Shown: piece after piece, positions 54,574-63,536 of the stretch | How positions within the stretch are numbered: position 1 is the stretch's first letter | Layout: each line of letters begins with the position of its first letter | Assembly: GCA_030448185.1 (NCBI GenBank) | Contig: JAUJNL010000025.1 | Span: 1 to 64,000 of the forward strand | Length of the DNA: 64,000 bases | DNA from: Cytophagales bacterium | GTDB taxonomy: Bacteria; Bacteroidota; Bacteroidia; Cytophagales; 172606-1 | Direction: 5' to 3' | Translations under genes and position numbers: made by a program | Notes under the pieces: model-generated | Database searches by the model: none | What the model was told of the DNA's origin: nothing | What the model saw: only the letters and a program-made list of their open reading frames with translations

Positions 54574-56518
54574 ATGAGTAAACAAATATTCTTTATGGTT
54601 GCCTGCCTGCTTGCATTGACCTTTACAGGTTGCCAGTCGGCGTTGCAACTGTATAAAAAAGGAGAAAAGAAGTCGAAAGCCGGCGAATACCAGGTAGCCA
54701 TTGATTTGTATAAAAAATCCCTGGCGAAGAATCCGAATTTTGCCCCGGGACCGGTTAATTCTTCCTTGGCAGCAGCTTACCGATTGTCTAACCGGTTGCG
54801 TGAAGCAGCGCCATTCTATGAAAAAGCCATAGCGGCCGGAAATAAGGAAGATTCCGTGCTGTTTTATTACGGATATGCCCTGAAAGCGCAGGGAAAATAC
54901 AAAGAGGCCGCTGCACAGTTTGAAAAATACCAGCAAGCCAGCCGGAATCTGCAGCGCAAGAACCTGGCGAAGCGCGAAGTGGAGAACCTGCCAAAGATAG
55001 AGCAGATTATGAACGAGAAGACTGCCTATGAGATTCAGAATGTGAATGCGCTGAATACTACGGCGGCTGAGTTTTCCCCAGTGGTGCAGAATGACGAGTT
55101 TATCTTTACCGCCTCCCGCAAAGACCAGGTATATAAGGCCAACGGTTTAGGAATGCTGGGCCTGTACCGGTCGCCCTTAGCTGGAGATTCTATTAAAACG
55201 GATAGCATTCGCCTGTTTAGTGAGACGGTTTTTGCCGACAATGTCAATGAGGGCACGCCTACTTTCTCCAAAGATGGCAAGACCATGATCTTTGCCCGTG
55301 GCAATGTGGGCGGAAGAGTAAAAAAGAACAAACCTACGGATGTAGATCTATACCTTTCCCGGTATAAAGATGGCAAATGGACTGAACCGGAAATGCTGAA
55401 AATCAGCGATGAAAACGCCTGGGACGGTTGTCCAGCTTTGGCTACGGATGGCAAGACGCTGTACTTTGTTTCCAATCGCAATGGTGGCTCCGGCGGCCTC
55501 GATATTTGGCAGGCTACTTCGGATGGCAGTGGCCGTTTCGGCCGGGTTCGTAACATGGGTACGTCCATCAATACACCCGGTGATGAAATGTTCCCCTATG
55601 TTTCCGATGACGGAAGGTTGTTTTTCTCTTCCAATGGACATCCTGGCTTAGGCGAACTCGACCTGTTAGTAGCTACCCGTACTGCTGGCGAGGTAGCGAT
55701 AAAAAAAATGGGGGTCCCCCTCAACTCCAGCGCCCACGACTTTGGTATTACCTTTAAAACGCCTACGACCGGATACTTCTCATCCAACCGCGAAGGCGGC
55801 AAGGGTGATGATGATATTTACTATTTCGAAGACAAAACCTCTGATTATAAGATTGTCAACTATTTTCTGGCGGGTACCACCGTTACCGGGATGAAGCCGG
55901 ACAGGAAGTCGTGTTAGGCAATTCTAGAATCCGTTTTCTGAAGGCACTAAGGAAATCAGGTAACGACCGGACCGGACGGCAGTTTTAAGTTTAAAGTGCG
56001 TGAAAGTCAGAATTATACGATTGTGGCCGAAAAGCCGGAATACCTAACCAAGCGGGAATTCTTCTCCATGTCGTGGGGCCGGTCTATTCCACAGGAGCAA
56101 CTCGTTAAACCAGTAACGGACACAACCTTCCACGTAAAGGTACCGATGGAGAAGCCGCAGCTTAATAAAGTGTTTGTAGTAGAGAATATCTATTATGACC
56201 TGGATAAAGCTGACATTCGACAGGACGCGGCCGAGTGAACTGGACAAGCTGGTCGATTTTCTGAAGGATAACCCCAATATTACGGTAGAGTTGGGATCTC
56301 ACACCGATACCCGGGCTACGGACGAGTACAACCAGGATTTGTCGCAGCGCCGGGCCGAATCGGCAGTAAAGTACCTGATACAAAATGGCATTGACCAGGA
56401 ACGGATCAAGGCCAAAGGCTACGGTGAAACGCAATTATTGGTAAAAGATGCCCAGGATGAAGAAGAACATCAGCGAAACCGCCGTACCGAGATCAAAATC
56501 ACGGGTATCAAGAAATAA
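54574..56518 (+). pseudogene. PorE-like T9SS lipoprotein: TPR, beta-propeller, regulatory domain, OmpA (frameshifted)
   Basis: PorE is an outer-membrane-anchored, peptidoglycan-binding part of the type IX secretion machinery. From ATG 54574 the signal reads FFMVACLLALTFTGC (lipobox). Then come TPR motifs (YKKGEKKSKAGEYQVAIDLY), a WD40-like beta-propeller with repeated blades (TPTFSKDGKTMIFAR, CPALATDGKTLYFVSN, FPYVSDDGRLFFSSNG), a carboxypeptidase regulatory-like domain, and an OmpA domain (VELGSHTDTRATDEYN, NRRTEIKITGIKK). Frames change near 55895, 55945 and 56215 by single bases. If these are errors, the protein has the standard domain order; other OmpA-family members with the same plan cannot be excluded. 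Confidence 0.8.
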
Positions 56519-56539
56519 CAGTGATTAGCTCTAATCTGA

Positions 56540-56569
56540 CAAAGCCGGATGTATTTACATCCGGCTTTG
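56540..56569 (+). terminator. Intrinsic terminator after porE
   Basis: CAAAGCCGGATGTA (56540-56553) with TACATCCGGCTTTG (56556-56569), 14 bp with a 2-base loop by direct pairing, followed by TTGTTAAG. Confidence 0.8.
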
Positions 56570-56574
56570 TTGTT

Positions 56575-57656
56575 AAGTACTAAGACAAAAAGGAATATAA
56601 GATGGTGGATGTTGCTTATCTTTCGGGATGCAAAAGAAATTCATTTTGTTAAATGAAGCGGAGGTTGAGACATTAACGCAAGGTCATAAAAACCATCCTT
56701 CAGCCCAGGTACGGGCCCGCTGCCACTGTTTAATATTGAGTAATCAGGGAAAAGAAGTCAAAGAATTAGCGTCCATATTCTCGGTGATCCCCCTGACAGT
56801 GTATAAGTGGTTTTCTCGCTGGGGAAGAAAAAGGACTGGTAGGATTATTTAACGAAAAAGGCGTAGGTCGCAAAGCCATTTTCACTGTCTCCGACCAGGC
56901 AGTGATCAAAGAGAAAGTACAGGCTAATCATCAGAAGTTGTCTTTGGCCCGGCAAGCAATCAAGGCTGAACTCGATAAAGAGTTCTCAGAGAGAACGTTA
57001 AAACGTTTTTTAAAAGTTTGGTGTCGGATGAAAACGCTGGCGAAAGTGCTTGAAATCCAAGCAGGACGCTCAGCAAGTAGCTTATAAGCAGGAGTGTTTG
57101 AGAGAGATTGAACAACTCAAAGACCAGAACCATATTGAGGTGTTTTATGGAGATGAAAGTGGGTTTTGTTTAACGCCGGTAATGGCTTATTCCTGGCAGT
57201 ATCCGGGGGAAGAAATCCGGATACTACCCCAGAAAGGAAAACGAATTAATGTCTTTGGCATCATGAGCGAAGCTAACCAACTGAGAAGTTTCAGAAAGAA
57301 GGTAGTATTACCACTGATTTTATCATTGATTCCATTGACGCCTGGATACCTGCCTTAACCAAGCCTACCGTACTTATTTTAGATAACGCTCCCGTGCATC
57401 AAGCCAAGAAGTTTCAAGAGAAAATCCCCACTGGCAGGAAGAAAACTTGTTCATTTTCTTTTACCGCCCTACTGTCCGCACTTCAATAAAATTGAAACCC
57501 TATGGCGAAAGGTGAAATATGAGTGGCTTAAGCCGGAACACTACGCTTGTTTAGCCTCCTCAAAGAGGCCCTTACTGCTATTTTTAGCTGCTTTGGACAA
57601 GAATATACGGTCAAGTTCTCTTAATTTATTTTATATTCCTTTTTGTCCTACTACTT
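56575..57656 (+). mobile_element. IS630-family insertion sequence, 1082 bp
   Basis: The ends are near-perfect inverted repeats of 26 bp: the left end (56575-56600) starts AAGTACTAAGACAAAAAGG and the right end (57631-57656, reversed) starts AAGTAGTAGGACAAAAAGG; 24 of 26 bases agree. Between them is one transposase gene. IS630 elements usually insert at TA and duplicate it; TTAA or TA occurs at both flanks, but the duplication cannot be fixed from this copy alone. It lies right behind the porE terminator. Confidence 0.88.
56628..57624 (+). pseudogene. IS630 transposase, frameshifted
   Basis: The frame opens MQKKFILLNEAEVETLTQGH and the HTH region follows (QVRARCHCLILSNQGKEVKE, LTVYKWFSRW). Shifts near 56825, 57020, 57070, 57292, 57440 and 57465 break it. 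The DDE core is readable: FYGDESGFCLTPVMAYSWQY (first Asp), LILDNAPVHQAKKF (second Asp), and HFNKIETLWRKVKYEW (Glu). The full product would be about 330 residues and end at a TAA at 57622-57624. As sequenced it is inactive. Confidence 0.85.
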
Positions 57657-57734
57657 ATTTACTGTCATCTATATAATACAATGAGGGGGTGGTGATCAAT
57701 AAAAAGGTGCAAAATAAGCTACTGTAAGGCCTTT

Positions 57735-57870
57735 GAGCGGATGGCAAATCCGCCATTTCCCCGGTTCGGCATTGCCAATGCCGAACCACTATCGGGTTGG
57801 TCGCATTTAGCTTCGCTGAGATAGTTGCAATGCAGACACCAAGTGAACTCGGATTGGTAATCCGATTTAT
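57735..57870. repeat. Hairpin cluster and inverted copy B of the dispersed element
   Basis: Three consecutive hairpins: GCGGATGGCAAATCCGC (57736-57752), GGTTCGGCATTGCCAATGCC with GAACC (57761-57785), and CGGATTGGTAATCCG (57850-57864). The part from 57798 to 57870 is the reverse complement of 52833-52912 with few changes (shared core AGCTTCGCTGAGATAGTTGC). It lies between the IS630 element and the Tat-exported oxidoreductase gene. Confidence 0.75.
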
Positions 57871-58008
57871 CTCCTCCCTCATTTATATATAAGCTTGGAA
57901 TGCCATTGGTCGCCTAAAAATGGTATAATTAATATTCTTTTAGAATAAATTGGCTACCTTTCTGCCCATGGCTACCTTTCTGCCCAAAAACAAAAAACTT
58001 ATTCAGCA

Positions 58009-59421
58009 ATGTCCCAATCATCGGAACTACCAAAAAATAGCAAAATGACGCGGCGTGACTTCGTGAAAGGGGCTTCACTAAGTGCTGCTGCCTTTTCATT
58101 GTACCCCGCCACGTATTGGGAGGCAAAGGCTTTATTGCTCCCAGTGACAAATTAAACATCGCTGGCATTGGGGTAGGCGGTATGGGAAAGGCAAACCTGA
58201 AGAATTCTGGCTCCCCACCGAAAATATTGTGGCGCTCTGCGACATTGATGATGTCTATGCCGGACCCGTGTATGAAACTTATCCTAAGGCTAAGCGGCAC
58301 AAAGACTTACCGCAAAATGCTGGAAACGCAGAAAGACATTGATGCCGTAGTGATTGCCACCCCGACCATTTGCATGCTGTCCAGGCCATTGCTGCTATGA
58401 AGTCGGGCAAGCACGTATATGTACAAAAACCGCTGACTTACACGGTACAGGAAGCACGCGAACTAGCCAGGTTAGCTAAGCAAATGCCCAAAATTGTTAC
58501 CCAAATGGGTAATCAGGGGCATTCCAGCGATGATGCCCGGCTGATTAATGAAATCATTCAGACTGGCATGATTGGGGAGGTAAAGAAGTGCACGTATGGA
58601 CGAACCGTCCTATCTGGCCGCAGGGCATTCATATGCCAACAGACTCACCCGCTGTGCCGGCTACGCTGGACTGGGACTTATTCTTAGGGCCTGCTCCCCA
58701 GCGGGCTTATAATCCGGCGTATACACCATTTAAGTGGCGGGGCTGGGTTGATTATGGGGTGGGCGCCTTGGGAGATATGGGAGCCCACTTGATTGATCAT
58801 GCAGTTTGGTCCCTCAAACTAAGTGCTCCATCGGCCATTGAAGCTTCTTCCACACCTTTTGGCAAAAGATTAGGGCCGGATGGCAAGCCTATGAAGGATG
58901 CCAATGGGAAAGATATGCTGGAGTCTTATCCGCAAGCTACTGTGTGTATTATGACTTTCCGGCCCGCGAAGGAATGCCTGCCGTTAAAATGACCTGGTAT
59001 GACGGAGGGTTGCTGCCGCCTAAGCCCGAGGAGTTAGGGATGAGCCAGTGGATAAAGGAGGTGGGGTATTGTATATTGGCAGTAAGGGTAAGCTGATGCA
59101 CGGTACGTATGGTTCTAAGCCAACCTTGTTACCCCGCTCCAAAATGGAAGGTTTTACACCTCCCAAGCAAATGTATCCCCGAGTAGGCAAAAGCCACGAA
59201 ATGAACTGAGCTGATGCTTGTAGTAAGGTAAGGATAAAGCTACCTCGCCCTTTGATTATGCTGGTCCGCTTACTGAAACTATGTTGCTTGGTGTAGTGGC
59301 ACTGCGTACTCCCGGTCAAAAAGTGAAATGGGACTCAGCAAATATGAAGTTTCCGGATAAAGCTGAGCTTGACCAATTTATAAAACGTGAGTACCGCCAG
59401 GGCTGGTCCTTACCATTGTAA
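58009..59421 (+). pseudogene. Tat-exported Gfo/Idh/MocA family oxidoreductase, frameshifted
   Basis: Reads across frames as a full-length protein of about 465 residues. The start is MSQSSELPKNSKMTRRDFVK with the Tat motif RRDFVKG, then LNIAGIGVGGMGKANL (nucleotide-binding GxGxxG). After further shifts come [39 protein letters not shown] (EKP-like motif) and [20 protein letters not shown]. The C-terminal part includes [20 protein letters not shown], the substrate-side [16 protein letters not shown] and [16 protein letters not shown]. The family reduces or isomerises sugars in the periplasm. About eight one-base shifts occur, mostly in the first 300 bases and after 58950. Confidence 0.82.
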
Positions 59422-59542
59422 GCTGGCGTACGGCTCCTCAAAGAATGGAACGATAGTACGGAATGGAATGGATAGTACAAATGAGAAATGAGTGAAGGTT
59501 TTTTTTCTGTGAAAGTTTGAAACTCCTATATTTCATCCAAAC

Positions 59543-59573
59543 AAAAAGCGCAGGTAGAATACCTGCGCTTTTT
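59543..59573. terminator. Bidirectional terminator between the oxidoreductase and recA
   Basis: AAAAAGCGCAGGTA (59543-59556) with TACCTGCGCTTTTT (59560-59573), loop GAA. A- and T-tracts at the ends suit both directions; it is 27 bases past the recA stop. Confidence 0.88.
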
Positions 59574-59599
59574 GCATCAAGTTTAATCAATCAAAAGTA

Positions 59600-60700
59600 T
59601 TATTCTTCATTAAAATCTTCTACGGCTTCTTTGGCTTCGGCCGGTGTGAGTGGCTCATCAGGCAATTCTACCCTTGCTTCACCCGGTCCCGGATTTTAGC
59701 CTCGATTTCAGCAGCCAGTTCAGGGTTATCCAAGAGCAGATTCTTTACCGCATCCCGGCCTTGCCCAATTTTATTTCCATCGTAAGAGAACCAGGAGCCT
59801 GATTTCTTGATAATTTCAAGCTCAACCCCTAGGTCAATCGTTTCCCCTACTTTAGAAATTCCCTCGCCGTACATAATGTCAAATTCTACGACCTTAAAGG
59901 GAGGAGCCACCTTGTTTTTCACCACCTTCACGTGGGTGCGGTTCCCGACAATATTGTCAGCGCCCTCTTTGATCTGGCCGATACGACGGATATCAATGCG
60001 GACGGAGGCGTAAAATTTCAAGGCATTGCCCCCAGTGGTAGTTTCAGGGTTGCCAAACATCACCCCGATCTTTTCCCGCAACTGGTTAATGAAGATGCAG
60101 CAGCAACCAGTTTTGTTAATAGTGCCCGTCAGTTTCCCGCAGGGCTTGTGACATCAACCGGGCCTGAAGACCCATTTTTGCTCTCCCCCATCTCCCCTTC
60201 CAGTTCGCCTTTTGGCACCAGTGCAGCCACCGAGTCAATTACAATAATATCAATAGCGCCAGAAGAGATCAGGTTCTCGGCAATTTCCAGCGCCTGTTCG
60301 CCGTGATCCGGCTGAGAAATAAGCAAATTTTCCGGTGTCAATACCAAGCTTCTGGGCATATCCCCGGTCGAAGGCATGTTCCGCATCAATGAAAGCAGCA
60401 ATGCCGCCCGTTTTCTGCGCCTCCGCAATGCAGTGCATCGTAAGGGTCGTTTTACCGGAAGATTCCGGACCATAGATCTCTACGACTCTTCCTCTGGGCA
60501 ACCGCCAATGCCTAAGGCAATATCCAAACCAAGCGAGCCAGTCGAAATAGCCGGTATATCAACGATACGGTTATCACCAGTTTCATTACCGTACCCTTGC
60601 CGTAAGTCTTGTCCAACTTCTCAATCGTGGTTTGCAGTGCTTTCAGTTTGGCGAGTTTTGAATCACCATTGGCAGAAGCTTTTTCTTTGTTGTCAGCCAT
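59600..60700 (-). pseudogene. recA: recA, recombinase A, with six single-base indels
   Basis: RecA forms filaments on single-stranded DNA for recombination and SOS induction. Reading across frames gives the whole protein: [37 protein letters not shown], Walker A in [42 protein letters not shown] (Walker B), [20 protein letters not shown], and an acidic C-terminus ending EAVEDFNEE. One-base changes occur near 60595 (deletion), 60500 (deletion), 60335 (insertion), 60174 (insertion), 60148 (insertion) and 59688 (deletion). The product is otherwise perfectly conserved, so either this is an indel-prone assembly or the inactivation is very recent. Confidence 0.92.
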
Positions 60701-60847
60701 GTGTAAATAGTGTCTGTGCGTATGTTAAGGGTATGAAGTTACGCATTTTTCGCCGGAAAAGCAGCTGTTTTGCTAAATATAATCTGGACAAAGTACCCCT
60801 TACAAAGCGTTCCAAATGGCAAACGTTCTATAAATTGCAGCAAATTT

Positions 60848-61879
60848 TTGACCGTGTTCAGAAAGATTTTATATGGATTTTTAGGCCTTCTGCTGATCAT
60901 AATTATATGGCAGCACGAATTGGTTGCCTACGGGATCAGCCAGGGATACGGACAACTTCGCATCGTTTGGAATGCCCGTCCGGTGGAGGAGTACCTAAAT
61001 AATCCGGCCTTTCCGGATTCACTTAAACAGAAATTAGTACTTATCCAGGAAATCCGCCGTTTTGCGATTGACTCTTTAGGGATTAACGACTCGGAGAATT
61101 ATACCACGGTATATGACCAGCAAGGCAAGCCCGTCCTCTGGGTTGTAACGGCCTGCCCGCCTTATAAGATGGAAGCGAAAGAGTGGAAGTTTCCCCTGAT
61201 CGGTTCTTTTTCCTATAAAGGATTCTTTGACTACCAAAAAGCCCAAAAGGAAGAAGCTATCTTGAAAAAGGAAGGATTGGATACGGAAATTGATGAGATA
61301 TCCGGCTGGTCTACGCTGGGTTGGTTCGAAGATCCGATCCTTACTAATTTTCTGTACCGTTCGCCGGGGCAGCTTGCCAACCTGATCATCCATGAGCTTA
61401 CGCATGGCACCTTGTATGTGAAAAACAACGTGGAATACAATGAGAACCTGGCCAGTTTCGTGGGAGACCAGGGCGCTACCCAATTCCTGAGCCACAGATA
61501 TGGCAGAGGCTCAAGGGAGTATCGTCAATACGAGGAGAATAAAATCTTCCGGGAAAAATATTCCGCCCATGTCCTTCGGGGCCATGACCAATTGGATAGT
61601 CTGTACCAGACATTTTCGGCGCGACTTTCCAAAGCCCGGAAAGATACGCTTAAATATGGCCTGATCCGGCGTATCATTCAATCAGCTGATACAATTACCG
61701 TAAACGGGAAGTCTCGGGGATTTACTTGGGATGAACCATTGCCCAACAATACCTACTTTCTCGGATACGTTCGGTACCGGGCTAAACAAAATCAGTTCGA
61801 GGATGAATTCAAGTCCAAATTCAACTCCGATTTTGAGAAGTACTTAGCTTACCTGAAACGCACCTATCCTTCCTTGTAG
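60848..61879 (+). CDS. Putative aminopeptidase (COG4324/PF10023 family)
   Basis: About 344 residues. An N-terminal hydrophobic segment (ILYGFLGLLLIIIIW) anchors or exports it. YGISQGYGQLRIVWNARPVE is the family N-terminal mark. The zinc site reads LIIHELTHGTLYV (HELTH) with the downstream Glu in NENLASFVGDQGA. KWEFPLIGSFSYKGFF-like sequence and ISGWSTLGWFEDPILTNFL are the other conserved blocks. The family is predicted to be zinc aminopeptidases on motif grounds only. The start is uncertain: TTG 60848 or GTG 60854 suit, TTG 60770 would extend it. It is divergent from recA. Confidence 0.85.
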   Translation: MTVFRKILYGFLGLLLIIIIWQHELVAYGISQGYGQLRIVWNARPVEEYLNNPAFPDSLKQKLVLIQEIRRFAIDSLGINDSENYTTVYDQQGKPVLWVVTACPPYKMEAKEWKFPLIGSFSYKGFFDYQKAQKEEAILKKEGLDTEIDEISGWSTLGWFEDPILTNFLYRSPGQLANLIIHELTHGTLYVKNNVEYNENLASFVGDQGATQFLSHRYGRGSREYRQYEENKIFREKYSAHVLRGHDQLDSLYQTFSARLSKARKDTLKYGLIRRIIQSADTITVNGKSRGFTWDEPLPNNTYFLGYVRYRAKQNQFEDEFKSKFNSDFEKYLAYLKRTYPSL

Positions 61880-62091
61880 GACCAGGCTACCGCAATCGAA
61901 TCTCTCATCTCTCGTACTAACCATGGTAAAAAAGGATCATGCGAGGTGAAGATGCAACTAATCTCATCTGGGCCTATTGTCGTGCGCAAGATTTCCAATT
62001 ATCCCAAATTTCCCCGGAAAAAGATATAATTTGGGCGGAATAATCTATATTGTCCGCAATTTCTGACCAACTCCCTCTTTTATCACCACCC

Positions 62092-63405
62092 ATGCCCTTA
62101 GTTTACGTTGCTCTTGGGATTGCCCTCCTCATGTTTTTGATTATTGGTTTCCGGCTCAACGCCTTTCTTGCCCTGGTCATTGTTTCGTTAGCCGTCGGGA
62201 TTATGGAAGGGATGCCGATTGTAAAAACAATTGAATCTATAGAAAAAGGCGTAGGAAGTACGCTGGGTTCGCTTACATTAATCCTTGGTTTTGGCGCTAT
62301 GCTGGGTAGTCTGATAGTGGAAAGCGGCGCGGCGCAACGGATTACCTTTAAACTCATCCGGGCATTTGGTGAAAAAAGATTGCCCTGGGCCATGGTGCTC
62401 ACGGGTTTTATTGTCGGGATTCCCCTTTTCTATAACGCTGCTTTTGTGCTGCTTATTCCCATTGTATTTGCCATTGTAGCGGCTACCCGTTTACCCATTC
62501 TGTATGTGGGCATCCCGATGGCTTCGGCCTTATCGGTTACGCACGGGTTTCTTCCTCCTCACCCGGGCCCCTCCGCGATTGCCGTTATTTACAAGGCAGA
62601 TATCGGTCTAACGTTGATATACGGCATTATTGTAGCCATTCCAGCGATTATTGTGGCCGGACCCATCTGGGGTGGTATGCTGAAGAACTATAAGATGCCC
62701 CCTCCCAGCAATATGTTCCAGTTCCGGGAGATGGCCGAGGAAGAAATGCCAAGCTTCGGCATCAGTCTGTTTACGGCTATATTCCCGGTTTTATTAATGG
62801 CCTTGTCTGCCATAGCAGGTTTGCTACTACCCGAGGGGGGACTAAAGTCAGTTTTCACACTGGTAGGGAACCCATCCATTGCCCTGCTGCTTTCAGTACT
62901 GCTGGCCATCTGGACGATGGGCATCAACCGCGGCAAAACCATGCCAGAGATCATGCAGATGTTAGCTAACTCAATTAGTGGAATCGCCATGACTTTGCTG
63001 ATTATCGGCGGGGGCGGTGCCCTGAAAGGCGTAATTGTAGACAGTGGGGTAGGTGATTACATCTCTAATTTGGCCAAAGGTACTAGTGCTTCTCCCCTTT
63101 TGATGGCTTGGGGAATCGCCGCCCTGCTCCGGGTAAGTTTGGGTTCAGCTACCGTAGCCGGCCTGACGGCTGCTGGTATTGTATTGCCGCTGGTTGACCC
63201 GAAAATAGTAAGCCCGGAATTGATGGTACTGGCAACCGGTGCCGGGAGCCTGATGCTCTCTCACGTGAACGACCCCGGCTTCTGGATGTTTAAAGAGTAC
63301 TTTAACTTAAGCATCCCCCGGACAATGGGCTCCTGGACCGTAATGGAAACCATTGTATCAGTACTTGGCCTGGTTGGCGTACTGGTGCTGGACAACTTCC
63401 TGTAA
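62092..63405 (+). CDS. GntP family gluconate/organic acid:H+ symporter
   Basis: 437 residues from MPLVYVALG at 62092 (a TTG at 62050 would add 14). A 12-14 TM permease. Family marks: SLTLILGFGAMLGSLIVESG, GIPLFYNAAFVLLIPIVFAI, SVTHGFLPPHPGPSAIAVIY (the conserved HGFLPPHPGP) and VSLGSATVAGLTAAGIVLP. It takes up gluconate or a related sugar acid with H+. A sodium/solute symporter gene follows after 132 bases, separated by a repeat. No kinase for the sugar acid is seen. Confidence 0.94.
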   Translation: MPLVYVALGIALLMFLIIGFRLNAFLALVIVSLAVGIMEGMPIVKTIESIEKGVGSTLGSLTLILGFGAMLGSLIVESGAAQRITFKLIRAFGEKRLPWAMVLTGFIVGIPLFYNAAFVLLIPIVFAIVAATRLPILYVGIPMASALSVTHGFLPPHPGPSAIAVIYKADIGLTLIYGIIVAIPAIIVAGPIWGGMLKNYKMPPPSNMFQFREMAEEEMPSFGISLFTAIFPVLLMALSAIAGLLLPEGGLKSVFTLVGNPSIALLLSVLLAIWTMGINRGKTMPEIMQMLANSISGIAMTLLIIGGGGALKGVIVDSGVGDYISNLAKGTSASPLLMAWGIAALLRVSLGSATVAGLTAAGIVLPLVDPKIVSPELMVLATGAGSLMLSHVNDPGFWMFKEYFNLSIPRTMGSWTVMETIVSVLGLVGVLVLDNFL

Positions 63406-63531
63406 TGCTAAGTTTTAAATGCTAAATGTTGAATTGAAAAGTAACCACAATAAATTAAAGTGCTGAGAATATAACCCGAACCAGCTTTCATTGAGCATTG
63501 AGCATTTAGCACTCAGCATTTAACATTGATT
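63403..63531. repeat. Intergenic palindromic repeat (ATGCTAAATG family), copy 5
   Basis: Left arm: AATGCTAAGTTTTAAATGCT then AAATGTTGAATTG (63404-63436). Right arm: CATTGAGCATTGAGCATTTA then GCACTCAGCATTTAACATTG (63490-63529), near-reverse complement. The left arm begins right at the stop codon of the permease gene. Confidence 0.7.
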
Positions 63532-63536
63532 AGACT

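Noticed and set aside
55035-55571. A 178-codon antisense frame in porE
   Set aside because: It is opposite to the strongly conserved beta-propeller and reflects its codon use only.
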